The notes: generated by a model from the letters alone, not told the origin. Numbered from the stretch's first letter, positions 53,975 through 63,168 are shown. The stretch: 64,000 nt of DNA from Cyclobacterium sp. (GCF_014762705.1 NZ_JABURL010000060.1:1-64000); one strand, 5' to 3'. Made by a program: numbers and translations.

Positions 53975-56503
53975 TTATTCTAAACCTTTTCTTTTCATTT
54001 TCTGGAATTCGTCGAATCTTCGGAAAATAGCTACGGTAAATCCGATCAGCATGATGATGGTTCCGAGCCACAGCAGGTTGATCATGGGTTTCACAGCAGC
54101 TTTCATGACCACATAATCCTTTTGATAGGTGTTGACCTTAAAGACAAATTTATTTTCCTCAGGCACAATATTGTCAACTTCCACCTTTATACCCAAATCA
54201 TTGTCTACATCCACAATTTTTCCCACCTGATTTCCTCGAATCAGAAAAATCGGAGATAATTTTTTCTCCACATCATAATCCATGATGGTAAGTTCCGCTT
54301 TCACAGCAATGTCACCTTCTTCCAGCGTCATGCCTTCCACTTCATTGATTACTTCTGCCCCTTCAAACTGGGTGACGAAATCATTTATAAAAAACTGTTC
54401 CCCCGGAGCAGCATTGATAAATTTGTCTTCCTTCCATTCCGGTTCCTCATAATCATTGATAGCCGAAACATGGGTGTAGAGATCTCTGGAAAGATACCTT
54501 TTGGAGTCTGGAGAAGAAATCAAGCCCATGGTAGGGTTGGGTTGTGACATGGGGAAAAGTGTAAATTTCAACTCATCCTCCTGGTAATATTCTACTTTAA
54601 AGTAAGAATTCTCCTGAAGCACCAAATCTAAGGTGTCTCCTTTTTGGTGATACTGTTTTCCACTCGATTCAATGGGCTCCAGTGCGATGGCCTGATTTAC
54701 CGCACCTGTTTCCTCCATGGCATCTGCTTTGACATAGCCGGGAACACCCGCAACCTTTTTATACCTTCCCCTGTAGATGACCTCATATTCTTTCATTTGC
54801 AAAGGTTTGTTGATCCAAAGCAATACATTTTCTTTGTTCAACTCATCTTCCCAGTCTTTCTTGTAGGTCAAACCAGACATGTTGATGGAAATGGTATCGG
54901 AATAACCGGAAGAAAACATTACGCCTATCAATATCATGCCCAATCCTATATGAGCCAGAGAGCCCCCTGCCAGTTTAAAGGTTTTTTTCCTGAGCAACTT
55001 GATCAAAATGGTGCTGTTGGCCACTATGGTAAAGGCTCCTGCTAATACAATAATGATGTAGGAGACATCATAAACCTTCCCAACGGTAATCACAATGGCC
55101 GCTAATACCATGGAAATGATGTAGGGAGTAACCAGGGCATTTTTTAAATCCTTTTTATCCATTTTGTTCCACCAGAAAAACTGTCCTATACCCGTAAGCA
55201 ATGCCAGGGCCACGGCAAACCAGAGTTGAAACTTGGTATAAAATCCAATTTGATCTGCCGGAGGAGCAAGGTTGGAAAGCCCACCGAAACTCTCGATGAT
55301 GGCATTGTATACAGGAATTGAGGTAGGGATGATCACTTGAAAGGCCATCAGCCCCAGTGTGGTGGCTCCTATGAATATCCAAAATTCCCGGGAGTAAACC
55401 GAAGCCTCTTTTTCGGAGGTAGGAATGTTTTTCCACTCTTTGATGGATAGCACCAGGGCTATAACCAAAAAGAAAAGCATGTAAATCAGCAATTGTCCGG
55501 AAAGCCCCAGATCCGTGAATGAGTGTACCGAAGAATCTCCCAAAACCCCACTTCTGACCAGAAAGGTAGCATAGAGAACCAGGATAAATGAACTGATTAC
55601 CAGAACTATGGCCGTTTTTAATGCAGTTGAGCTCTTTTTGAAGGTGATCATGGTATGGATAGCCGCTACCATAATGAGCCAGGGCACATAAACCGCATTT
55701 TCTACAGGGTCCCAGTTCCAGTACCCACCAAAATTAAGCGTGACATAGGCCCAGTAAGCCCCCATAATGATACCCATCCCCAGAATCATGGCTGAGAAAA
55801 TGGCCCATGGCAAAGCAGGGCGTATCCACTCAGCGTATTTTTTCAAGGCCAGTCCTGCCATCAGAAAGGCAAACGGGACCAGTGTAGAGGCATAGCCCAA
55901 AAACAAAGTCGGAGGATGAATGACCATCCAGATATTTTGGAGAAGGGGATTCAGGCCTGTGCCATCCTCCGGAATAAATTCAGGATTGATTTGAAATATG
56001 GGTGCTTCGGACATGTCCCGGAGCAGCATGAACGGTGAACTTCCTATTTTGAGGTCTCCAATAACAATACCCAGAATCATGGATACCAGAAAAGCCTGAA
56101 CCAGGGTAAATACCACCATAACAGGTCCTTCCCAGAATTTATTGGTATGGATGACGACCAGTCCCAATACCACATTCCAGAATATCCATAAAATAAAGGC
56201 ACCTTCCTGCCCCTCCCAAAAACTTGAGATCATGTAGTGCACCGGAAGGCCAGTGGAGGAATGGGAATAGGCGTAAAAATATTCGAAACGGTGATTGTAT
56301 ATGATTTCAAACAAGCAAAAGGCAATAGAGACAGATGCCAATCCATGGATGTAAAAAGTAATCCTGCTAAAATTTTTCCAGGAGGGTTTTTCGAGCTCGC
56401 TGGCCCGGGTGTAATAGAAATAAGAAAGGGCCGAAATCAAGGCACTGACAAAAGCCAGAATAACCATAAAGTGACCCAAACTACCCACAAAGGTATTCAT
56501 CAT
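53975..56503 (-). CDS. ccmF: haem lyase-type cytochrome c biogenesis protein CcmF
   Basis: Large polytopic protein that passes haem from CcmE to apocytochrome c in System I maturation. The 842-residue chain has more than twelve membrane helices, the haem-handling motif GGYWNWDPVENAVYVPWLI (WxWDPVENA) near 265-283, and conserved His residues flanking it (IHPPTLFLGYAS near 195). The C-terminal 250 residues form a periplasmic domain before a last helix. It is longer than enterobacterial CcmF (about 650). The operon order is ccmC, ccmD, ccmE, ccmF; ccmE lies 38 bp upstream. Confidence 0.93.
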   Translation of the reverse strand: MMNTFVGSLGHFMVILAFVSALISALSYFYYTRASELEKPSWKNFSRITFYIHGLASVSIAFCLFEIIYNHRFEYFYAYSHSSTGLPVHYMISSFWEGQEGAFILWIFWNVVLGLVVIHTNKFWEGPVMVVFTLVQAFLVSMILGIVIGDLKIGSSPFMLLRDMSEAPIFQINPEFIPEDGTGLNPLLQNIWMVIHPPTLFLGYASTLVPFAFLMAGLALKKYAEWIRPALPWAIFSAMILGMGIIMGAYWAYVTLNFGGYWNWDPVENAVYVPWLIMVAAIHTMITFKKSSTALKTAIVLVISSFILVLYATFLVRSGVLGDSSVHSFTDLGLSGQLLIYMLFFLVIALVLSIKEWKNIPTSEKEASVYSREFWIFIGATTLGLMAFQVIIPTSIPVYNAIIESFGGLSNLAPPADQIGFYTKFQLWFAVALALLTGIGQFFWWNKMDKKDLKNALVTPYIISMVLAAIVITVGKVYDVSYIIIVLAGAFTIVANSTILIKLLRKKTFKLAGGSLAHIGLGMILIGVMFSSGYSDTISINMSGLTYKKDWEDELNKENVLLWINKPLQMKEYEVIYRGRYKKVAGVPGYVKADAMEETGAVNQAIALEPIESSGKQYHQKGDTLDLVLQENSYFKVEYYQEDELKFTLFPMSQPNPTMGLISSPDSKRYLSRDLYTHVSAINDYEEPEWKEDKFINAAPGEQFFINDFVTQFEGAEVINEVEGMTLEEGDIAVKAELTIMDYDVEKKLSPIFLIRGNQVGKIVDVDNDLGIKVEVDNIVPEENKFVFKVNTYQKDYVVMKAAVKPMINLLWLGTIIMLIGFTVAIFRRFDEFQKMKRKGLE

Positions 56504-56541
56504 GTTTAAATTCTTTTAAAATGTAACAGATCCCGAAAGTT

Positions 56542-56958
56542 TTAAGATGAAGTGGTTTTCACGTCTGTTTCCTGATATTTTGAGGGACACTTCATGAGGA
56601 TTTTATCAGCCACAAACATTTTATCGGTTTTATAGGTACCGATGACTACTACCTGCTCAGACCGGATAAAGTCTGCAGGAACGGGCTCATTGTAATATAC
56701 TTCCTGTTCTGTTCCGTCATTGTCCACCATGACAAAGGTGAACGATGTTTTGTCTTCTCCTACTTCTATGCCCACCACTTGACCAGTCTGGTCTTTTTTT
56801 AACTCGCCTACCACATGGATGGCGGCTGTGTTACCATTTTTAGCCATGGATTTGGCTGTAGAAAAACTTTCATACGTACTGGCATCACCTATGGAAGTGA
56901 TGATGATGATGATGGCTACTCCTATGATGCCCAAGCCAATAATATGTCCTCTTTTCAT
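56542..56958 (-). CDS. ccmE: cytochrome c maturation haem chaperone CcmE, CxxxY variant
   Basis: Membrane-anchored haem chaperone. The 138-residue protein has one N-terminal helix (about 5-22) and an OB-fold beta barrel (about 45-120: AIHVVGELKKDQTGQVVGIEVGE, VPADFIRSEQVVVIGTYKTDKMFVADKIL). Classical CcmE binds haem covalently through His in HxxxY. Here the site reads CPSKY, with Cys124 and Tyr128, the CxxxY form described for archaea and some bacteria. It lies between ccmD and ccmF. Confidence 0.92.
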   Translation of the reverse strand: MKRGHIIGLGIIGVAIIIIITSIGDASTYESFSTAKSMAKNGNTAAIHVVGELKKDQTGQVVGIEVGEDKTSFTFVMVDNDGTEQEVYYNEPVPADFIRSEQVVVIGTYKTDKMFVADKILMKCPSKYQETDVKTTSS

Positions 56959-56961
56959 GGT

Positions 56962-57204
56962 CTAATTTTTAAATTTTTCTTCCAGCCCGCTGATCTTTCT
57001 GTCGGTCTGTATCACATAAACCAAAATACCACCCAAAACAATTCCAATTATGGCAACTAACACATAGATTTTTCCTTCCGACCTCATGCCGTCGGCCATT
57101 TGGACACTTGAATTCTGGTAATCCTCTTCTGTTATACCAATTTTGTCCTGAGCTTTTACCGAAAAGCTTACAATCAAAAGCAGGATGACGATACATTTTT
57201 TCAT
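56962..57204 (-). CDS. ccmD: CcmD family protein, 80 aa
   Basis: Small membrane protein of the haem export step. An N-terminal signal-like segment (about 4-19, VSFSVKAQ) is followed by a polar stretch and one membrane helix (about 46-66, IYVLVAIIGIVLGGILVYVI) with a short charged tail (QTDRKISGLEEKF). The tail and size fit the CcmD role of linking CcmC and CcmE. It starts 1 bp after ccmC stops and ends 3 bp before ccmE begins. Confidence 0.82.
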   Translation of the reverse strand: MKKCIVILLLIVSFSVKAQDKIGITEEDYQNSSVQMADGMRSEGKIYVLVAIIGIVLGGILVYVIQTDRKISGLEEKFKN

Positions 57205-57205
57205 A

Positions 57206-57880
57206 TTATTGATTGATCAATTTATCTTCCATTTTTCTTTCCAGGCGTCTGATCCTTACCCTTATGGTACTTATCCATGCTCCGAGCAGGGTCCAGCCTA
57301 TGATTGCAGGATAAAAAACTTTTCTCAAATTGCTATCCATATCATAAGCGTTAAATCCCGGATTGCCCCCGTTTCCCGGATGTAGACTATCCGTAAGTCT
57401 GGGTAATATAAATATCAGGGGAATAAAGGCGGCAAAGGCAAAAATACTGTACACGGCACTGATTTTTGCTCGCTGATACACATCCGTAAGGGAGTTTCTC
57501 AATACCAGATAGGCAAAATACATCAAAAGTCCAATGGCGGATGCGTTTAACTTTGGATCATTGGTCCAATAATCCCCCCAGGTGAATTTTGCCCAAACCA
57601 TGCCTGTGGTTATCCCCACCACTCCGAAAAGAATGGCAGCATTGGTAAATTCCACCGCCATGTCATCATGGGCCAGGTCTCCTGTCTTCAGGTGTTTGAT
57701 GCCGTAATAAACGGCGACCACAAGCATCAATATCATGCCAAACCACATGGTAACATGAAAAAACAATGCCCTGATGGTCTCATTCAAAATGGGTAACCTG
57801 GGCACGTCAATCAACAAACCTGCGATGATGGTATATGCCAATAAGGCAATGGCCAAAACTTTCCACCAATAAGCTTTCAT
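57206..57880 (-). CDS. ccmC: cytochrome c biogenesis protein CcmC (CcsA family)
   Basis: Membrane protein that loads haem onto CcmE. The 224-residue chain has six helices, a conserved His in FFHVTMWFGM near 41, and the tryptophan-rich loop WGDYWTNDPKLNASAI near 107 in the place of the usual WGTWWxWD. The His before the fifth helix is in LTDSLHPGNGGNPGF. First gene of the ccmCDEF run. A 232-bp gap separates it from ccmB upstream; a minus-strand TAATTTTG at 58009-58016 could be its -7 element. Confidence 0.93.
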   Translation of the reverse strand: MKAYWWKVLAIALLAYTIIAGLLIDVPRLPILNETIRALFFHVTMWFGMILMLVVAVYYGIKHLKTGDLAHDDMAVEFTNAAILFGVVGITTGMVWAKFTWGDYWTNDPKLNASAIGLLMYFAYLVLRNSLTDVYQRAKISAVYSIFAFAAFIPLIFILPRLTDSLHPGNGGNPGFNAYDMDSNLRKVFYPAIIGWTLLGAWISTIRVRIRRLERKMEDKLINQ

Positions 57881-58112
57881 ATTTAAGCGTTTAATTGCCT
57901 GGGCCAGTTATCCTGCCTGCTATTACATCTGTAAATCCCCAGTTCTGATTGGCAAATAGGGAAAATGTAAATGGGTGAGACAAGCAATTGACTCCTTATA
58001 TCCGGGTACAAAATTAAGTTTTAAAAAGGGATTAATATACTTTTATCCAGTTTATTTGCTCACCGGTAAAAATCAGGTAGAAAGTAAGTTTTAATTGTTT
58101 GCAAATCTCAGA
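57881..58112. other. spacer between ccmB and ccmC
   Basis: 232 bp with no gene seen on either strand. It contains a minus-strand TAATTTTG (58009-58016) resembling a -7 element, without an upstream TTG at the normal distance. The rest shows no clear hairpin or repeat. Confidence 0.4.
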
Positions 58113-58778
58113 TCAGCTTCTCCAAAGGTAAGGGAAAAGAATATAGGCACTGGCGGTTACAAGGGCATTGATCGCCAGTAAAGTGAGGATTTTTTCCAAA
58201 TTAATCTCCCTGTCTAATCCATCAATGGCGTTTTTTGAAACCTGAATGGCCATTAATAAGATAGGGATCAATACCGGGAAACTCAAAATTGCCATCAATG
58301 TACCGTTGTTTCCTGCTTTTGAGGCAATGGCAGAAACCATGGTCAGGGAAGCCGAAAAGCCCATGGCGCCCAGCAGCAGGTTCAGCATGAAAAGCGGTTT
58401 ATCGGCTACGGGATTTCCAAATACCACACCAAAAACCACATATCCCAATAAGGCCAGTATCAGGGTTAGCAGGGTATTGTAAATGGTCTTGGATAATATG
58501 ATGGCTTCCGGGGAGGCGATCATATAATAATACAATTGCCTTGCCTGGTGCTCCTGGACAAAGCTTTTGGCTACGGCATTTACCGAAGAAAATAAAATGA
58601 TGATCCAATACAGGGCATTCCAAACCGGAACCTGCAGGGATCCGGAACCAGCCCCCATACTCAGGTAAGCCGTAAAGACCGCACTGATAACGTACAGAAG
58701 TATGCCGTTGATGGCATACTTTTGCCGCCACTCCAAAAGGGCTTCTTTTTTTACCAGTATGACAATTTCTTTCCACAT
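58113..58778 (-). CDS. ccmB: haem exporter permease CcmB
   Basis: Permease of the CcmAB ABC transporter that powers haem release from CcmE. The 221-residue protein has six helices; KEALLEWRQKYAINGILLY at the N-terminus and the SPEAIILSKTIYN segment match the family. The ATPase partner CcmA is not encoded next to it or elsewhere in the window. A -7 element lies immediately upstream. Confidence 0.92.
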   Translation of the reverse strand: MWKEIVILVKKEALLEWRQKYAINGILLYVISAVFTAYLSMGAGSGSLQVPVWNALYWIIILFSSVNAVAKSFVQEHQARQLYYYMIASPEAIILSKTIYNTLLTLILALLGYVVFGVVFGNPVADKPLFMLNLLLGAMGFSASLTMVSAIASKAGNNGTLMAILSFPVLIPILLMAIQVSKNAIDGLDREINLEKILTLLAINALVTASAYILFPYLWRS

Positions 58779-58785
58779 TGGGAGG

Positions 58786-58793
58786 CAAATATA
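58786..58793 (-). promoter_or_regulatory. -7 promoter element before ccmB
   Basis: On the minus strand TATATTTG matches TAnnTTTG exactly. A TTTG lies about 23 nt upstream, slightly beyond the usual spacing. Only seven bases separate the element from the ccmB ATG. Confidence 0.45.
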
Positions 58794-58880
58794 GGCATAG
58801 AGGTGATTTTTGTCTGCAAATACAGTATTAATTTAATTCCTTGTTTACCGGAGATTAGTCTTTTTTACCGAATGACGGGT

Positions 58881-58895
58881 ACCTATAATATAGGT
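58881..58895. promoter_or_regulatory. palindrome in the ccmB / DHDPS-family intergenic region
   Basis: ACCTATA-A-TATAGGT is a perfect 15-bp palindrome between the divergent genes. It may be an operator for the DHDPS-family gene. Confidence 0.35.
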
Positions 58896-58962
58896 TTTTT
58901 CCTTTATTGCCGTAATGGAAAATTGGAGAAAATAAATCCACATGCCAAAATTGTTAAATGCT

Positions 58963-60003
58963 ATGGAAAATAAGAAGACCAACGAATTAAAGAAAAGACG
59001 AAACTTCATGAAGAAAATGGTTATAGGGGTGGCAGCCGGCCTAGCACCGGATTTTGGACTGCATGCCCAAAACTTCAATAAGGAATCTATGAAGGAAAAA
59101 TCCTTTGTGCCTGTCATGTTAACGCCCTACAAAAAAAACAAATCAGTGGACTATAATGGGCTGAAAGCCCTAACGGATCATTACCTGGCAGCCGGTGCAA
59201 GAGGATTTTTCGCCAATTGCCTGAGTAGTGAAATGTATGACCTGAGCCCTGAGGAACGGTTAAAAGTAACAAAAACAGTAGTGAACCAGGTAAATGGCCG
59301 CTATCCGGTGGTTGCTACCGGGTCCTTCGGTGAGAATACCTTTGAAATGGCAGAATTTTCCAAAAAATTAGTTGATACAGGAGTTGATGCAGTCATTTTA
59401 ATTACTTCCCATTTTGCAGAATCTACAGAAACAGATGAAATAATGATACGCCGCCTGGAGGCCTATTTGGACCAAACCAAGTCCATTGCCCTGGGTACCT
59501 ATGAATGTCCAAGTCCATACAAAAGGATATTGTCATTGGAGGTACTGGATTTCCTTTTGGATACCGGGCGATTGGTTTACCACAAAGACACCACAGAAGA
59601 CATCGAACGCATTCGTAAAAAGATTCTCCGATCAAAGGGATCTGATCTCGGTATTTATAATGCCCATATTGGGAGTGCTGTTGCCTCACTGCGCGCCGGA
59701 GGAGCAGGATTATCTCCTATTGCAGGTAATTATTATCCAGAGATAATTGCATGGGTTTGCCAACATGCCGACAACCCGGAGAAAAAGGCAGAAGTAGACT
59801 GGCTCCAGGAAAAATTACGGGAGATGGAATCCAAAATCACGGTCAATTATCAATTATCATCCCGGTATTACCTGAATAAATCCGGGCTGAACATGGAACT
59901 AAGCAGCCGAAGGGCAGACCAGCCCCTTAACAGCGGTCAGCAAAAACAAATTGATCTGGCCTTCCGGGAAGTTCAGGATTGGAAAGAAAGATTGGGAATA
60001 TAA
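58963..60003 (+). CDS. DHDPS/NAL-family aldolase with Tat-like signal
   Basis: Class I aldolase superfamily protein related to dihydrodipicolinate synthase and N-acetylneuraminate lyase, 346 residues from the ATG at 58963 (another ATG lies 21 bp upstream). The N-terminus KKRRNFMKKMVIGVAAG fits a twin-arginine signal, with likely cleavage near LHAQ. The barrel has PVMLTPYKKNKSVDYNGLKALTDHYL, GTYECPSPYK with the catalytic-type Tyr, and LVYHKDTT with the Schiff-base Lys. Export is unusual for this family. Substrate unknown. Confidence 0.85.
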   Translation: MENKKTNELKKRRNFMKKMVIGVAAGLAPDFGLHAQNFNKESMKEKSFVPVMLTPYKKNKSVDYNGLKALTDHYLAAGARGFFANCLSSEMYDLSPEERLKVTKTVVNQVNGRYPVVATGSFGENTFEMAEFSKKLVDTGVDAVILITSHFAESTETDEIMIRRLEAYLDQTKSIALGTYECPSPYKRILSLEVLDFLLDTGRLVYHKDTTEDIERIRKKILRSKGSDLGIYNAHIGSAVASLRAGGAGLSPIAGNYYPEIIAWVCQHADNPEKKAEVDWLQEKLREMESKITVNYQLSSRYYLNKSGLNMELSSRRADQPLNSGQQKQIDLAFREVQDWKERLGI

Positions 60004-60033
60004 ATCCGCTATTCGGGAAGTGGTCCAAATAAA

Positions 60034-61311
60034 TCAGGAAATCCATTCAAAACCCAGGTAAGGTATTAATACCTCCGGCATTTTTATACCTTTTTTACTT
60101 TGATTATTTTCCAGTAGTGCAGCCACAATCCTGGGTAATGCCAGTGCACTACCGTTTAGGGTATGGGCCAAAACGGTTTTTTTATTTTCATTTTTAAACC
60201 GGAGTTTCAACCGATTGGACTGGTAAGTTTCAAAATTACTTACAGAGCTGACCTCCAGCCACCTTTCCTGGGCTGCAGAAAACACCTCCATATCATAGGT
60301 TAGCGCAGCTGTAAAGCCCATGTCTCCACCACACAATCTAAGTACCCGATAGGGCAATTCCAGTTTTTGTAACAAACCCTGCACATGCAGACTCATGGCT
60401 TCCAAAGTTTGGTAAGAATGGTCGGGATGGGTGATTTGGACAATTTCTACTTTGTCAAACTGGTGCAACCGATTTAAACCCCTGACATGTGCTCCCCAAT
60501 TACCTGCTTCCCTTCTGAAGCAAGGGGTGTAGCCAACATTTTTTTTGGGAAGATCAGCTTCTGAAAGCATGTCATTGCGGTACATATTGGTGATGGGTAC
60601 TTCAGCAGTAGGGATAAGGTAAAGCCCGTCCTCAGTCGCCAGGTACATTTGGCCTTCCTTGTCGGGGAGTTGGCCTGTGGCATAACCGCTTTCTTCGTTG
60701 ATCAGTACAGGGGGTTGGACCTCGTCGTAACCTGCCTTTTCCGCCTCATCCAGAAAAAAATTGATCAGGGCCCGCTGCAGTTTGGCACCTTTTCCCTTAT
60801 AAACAGGAAAACCCGCCCCGGTTATTTTTACTCCTAATTCGAAATCAACGATGTCATATTTTTTGATCAAATCCCAATGAGGCAATTTATAGTCTGGCTC
60901 AAGATCAGGAAGTTCCCCATTTTGAAGGATCTCCTCATTGTCTTCGGCGGTTTTTCCTGCCGGTACCGTATGATGAGGGACATTGGGGATGGTATAAAGC
61001 AATTGGGTCAGACTTTTTTCAGTAGTAATATAATCCTCCTCCAAAATTTTCACCTGGCTTTTGATGGCCGCTGTCCGCTCTTTGGTTTTTTCAGCTGCTT
61101 CTTTTTCCCCTGCCTTCATGAGTTGACCAATCTGCCTGGCCAGGGCATTGGATTCAGCTTGTAGTCCATCCCTTTCCAGCTGGATTTGTTTTCTTTGATC
61201 GTCCAATTCCAAAACCTGATGGAGCAGGCTTTCCGGATTTTTCAGGTTTCTTTTTTTTAATCCTTCGCAGGCATGGTCAAAACGTTCTCTTATCTCATTA
61301 ACCTGAAGCAT
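60034..61311 (-). CDS. serS: seryl-tRNA synthetase
   Basis: Class II aminoacyl-tRNA synthetase. The 425-residue protein has the N-terminal coiled-coil tRNA-binding arm (about 30-100, rich in Gln, Glu, Lys) and the catalytic core with motif 2 (TPCFRREAGNWGAHVRGLNRLHQFDKVE near 265-290) and motif 3 (NGSALALPRIVAALLENNQ near 388-406). It is single, between two convergent or divergent plus-strand genes. Confidence 0.97.
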   Translation of the reverse strand: MLQVNEIRERFDHACEGLKKRNLKNPESLLHQVLELDDQRKQIQLERDGLQAESNALARQIGQLMKAGEKEAAEKTKERTAAIKSQVKILEEDYITTEKSLTQLLYTIPNVPHHTVPAGKTAEDNEEILQNGELPDLEPDYKLPHWDLIKKYDIVDFELGVKITGAGFPVYKGKGAKLQRALINFFLDEAEKAGYDEVQPPVLINEESGYATGQLPDKEGQMYLATEDGLYLIPTAEVPITNMYRNDMLSEADLPKKNVGYTPCFRREAGNWGAHVRGLNRLHQFDKVEIVQITHPDHSYQTLEAMSLHVQGLLQKLELPYRVLRLCGGDMGFTAALTYDMEVFSAAQERWLEVSSVSNFETYQSNRLKLRFKNENKKTVLAHTLNGSALALPRIVAALLENNQSKKGIKMPEVLIPYLGFEWIS

Positions 61312-61351
61312 ATATCTAATGGGCTATATTTTCGTTTCAAAATTCAGGATG

Positions 61352-61359
61352 CAAAGATA
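61352..61359 (-). promoter_or_regulatory. -7 promoter element of serS
   Basis: On the minus strand TATCTTTG matches TAnnTTTG exactly, 40 nt before the serS ATG. A TTTG lies 16 nt upstream, shorter than the usual 19-20. Confidence 0.45.
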
Positions 61360-61475
61360 AGGAATAAGTTTCGGGCAAAGCGGAGAATTCAGGGATAATT
61401 TGAATTTTGGGATTGGCAAAATAGGTCGAAATGACTAACTTCAACCTTTATCTTTTACCAACCAATAATAAAGCT

Positions 61476-62351
61476 ATGAAATCAAAATTCCTCGGATTAA
61501 TATTTTGTGTATTTTCCATTTCCTTTACTATGGCGCAGGAAGGCCCATTGAGGATCATCATGATTGGAGCTCATCCTGATGATTGCGATATCAAAGGAGG
61601 AGGGACAGCTTCCCTTTTTGTGGCCATGGGGCATCAGGTCAAATTTGTTTCAGTGACCAATGGAGATGCCGGACACATGGAAGAGGGTGGTGGGATGTTG
61701 GCCAAGCGCCGAATAGCAGAAACCCAGGAGGTGGCGAGAAGGCTCGGTGTAGAATACGATGTCCTGGACAACCATGATGGGGAATTGTTGCCCACGCTTG
61801 AAATCAGGTTGCAGATCATTCGGAAAATCAGGGAATGGGATGCTGATGTGGTGATTGCGCCCCGTCCCAATGATTACCATCCGGATCACCGCTATACCGG
61901 AGTGCTGGTTCAGGATGCAGCCTATATGGTGGGTGTTCCCAATATTGCACCTGATACCCCCGCTTTGGACAAGAATCCGGTTTTCCTGTATTTTCAGGAT
62001 CATTTTCAAAAGCCCAACCCTTTCGAACCACATGTAGCCATTGATATCAGTTCGGTGATTGATAAAAAAATTGACGGAATGGATGCGCACGAATCCCAAT
62101 TTTATGAGTGGTTGCCCTGGATTGGTGGCTATGCCGATGAAGTACCGGAAGGAAAAGAAGCACGTAAGGAATGGTTGAAAGGAAAGCGATTTGGCAGCAT
62201 TTCTCCCGCTGTAAGACTAAGTCTTGCAAAGTGGTATGGGGCCGAAAGGGCAAAGGAGGTACAATATGCAGAAGCTTTTGAGGTTTGTGAATATGGTTCG
62301 CAGCCCTCTGATGAGGAGCTGAAGAAGCTTTTTCCCATGCTGGGAGAGTGA
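61476..62351 (+). CDS. secreted PIG-L family deacetylase
   Basis: Zinc-dependent LmbE/PIG-L deacetylase, 291 residues from the ATG at 61476, which gives a clean signal peptide (MKSKFLGLIFCVFSISFTMAQ). An upstream ATG at 61431 would add 15 residues before the signal. The metal motif AHPDD and its partner His in DYHPDHRYTG are present. Family members deacetylate N-acetylglucosamine conjugates; the substrate here is unknown. It begins the run with the SDR and FAH genes, at 58 bp. Confidence 0.88.
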   Translation: MKSKFLGLIFCVFSISFTMAQEGPLRIIMIGAHPDDCDIKGGGTASLFVAMGHQVKFVSVTNGDAGHMEEGGGMLAKRRIAETQEVARRLGVEYDVLDNHDGELLPTLEIRLQIIRKIREWDADVVIAPRPNDYHPDHRYTGVLVQDAAYMVGVPNIAPDTPALDKNPVFLYFQDHFQKPNPFEPHVAIDISSVIDKKIDGMDAHESQFYEWLPWIGGYADEVPEGKEARKEWLKGKRFGSISPAVRLSLAKWYGAERAKEVQYAEAFEVCEYGSQPSDEELKKLFPMLGE

Positions 62352-62409
62352 TTTTTTATCAACCAACAGTTAAATAGGTTAGCAATAAACCAAAGGAAAT
62401 AATAGACAC

Positions 62410-63168
62410 ATGAATGAAAAGAATATTTTGGTAACCGGAGGGGCCAGCGGGATTGGATTGGCTATAGTCAAAAAGTTTGCCGCAGCAGGGTCAAGGGTTT
62501 ACTTGCTGGATTTTAATCGTGAAAACGGACAAAAGGTAGCAGATGATTTGACCAACGAAGGTTTAAAGGTGGATTTTAGGCTGACCGATGTATCGGATCA
62601 GGAGCAGGTTAAAGAAGTCATGGATAGCATTGAAGGAAACCTGGATGTATTGGTGAACAATGCCGGTGTTGCACATATTGGTAATCTGGAGACAACAGAG
62701 GAGGCAGACATGGACCGCTTGTTTGCGGTAAATGTTAAGGGAGTATACAATTGCTCCAGGGCTGTGATCGGCAGGATGAAATCACAAGGCGGGGGAGTTA
62801 TCATCAATATGGCATCTGTAGCTGCAACCATGGGGATACCCGACCGTTTTGCCTATTCCATGTCGAAGGGAGCCGTCCTTAATATGACCCTTACCATTGC
62901 CAGGGATTATGTAAAAGACAATATCAGGTGCAATGCCATTTCTCCGGCAAGGATTCATACACCATTTGTAGATGACTACCTTTCAAAAACCTATCCGGGA
63001 AAAGAAAGGGAAGTATTTGATCAATTGGCAGCTACTCAGCCGGTGGGCAGGATGGGAAGTCCGGAAGAGGTGGCCAATATGGCTTATTTTTTGGCTTCCG
63101 ATGAGGCTGCTTTCCTCACAGGAGCAGACTACCTGGTAGACGGAGGATTTTGTAAATTAAAAATGTAA
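62410..63168 (+). CDS. SDR family oxidoreductase
   Basis: Classical short-chain dehydrogenase of 252 residues: nucleotide loop TGGASGIGLAIV near 9-20, NNAGVAHIG near 87, catalytic Ser in INMASVAATMG and the YSMSK motif (Tyr near 151, Lys near 155). The C-terminus TGADYLVDGGF is standard. The substrate is not evident, but the downstream FAH-family gene resembles 2,4-diketo-3-deoxy sugar-acid hydrolases, whose partner is a 2-keto-3-deoxy sugar-acid dehydrogenase of this family. That link is inference. Confidence 0.9.
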   Translation: MNEKNILVTGGASGIGLAIVKKFAAAGSRVYLLDFNRENGQKVADDLTNEGLKVDFRLTDVSDQEQVKEVMDSIEGNLDVLVNNAGVAHIGNLETTEEADMDRLFAVNVKGVYNCSRAVIGRMKSQGGGVIINMASVAATMGIPDRFAYSMSKGAVLNMTLTIARDYVKDNIRCNAISPARIHTPFVDDYLSKTYPGKEREVFDQLAATQPVGRMGSPEEVANMAYFLASDEAAFLTGADYLVDGGFCKLKM

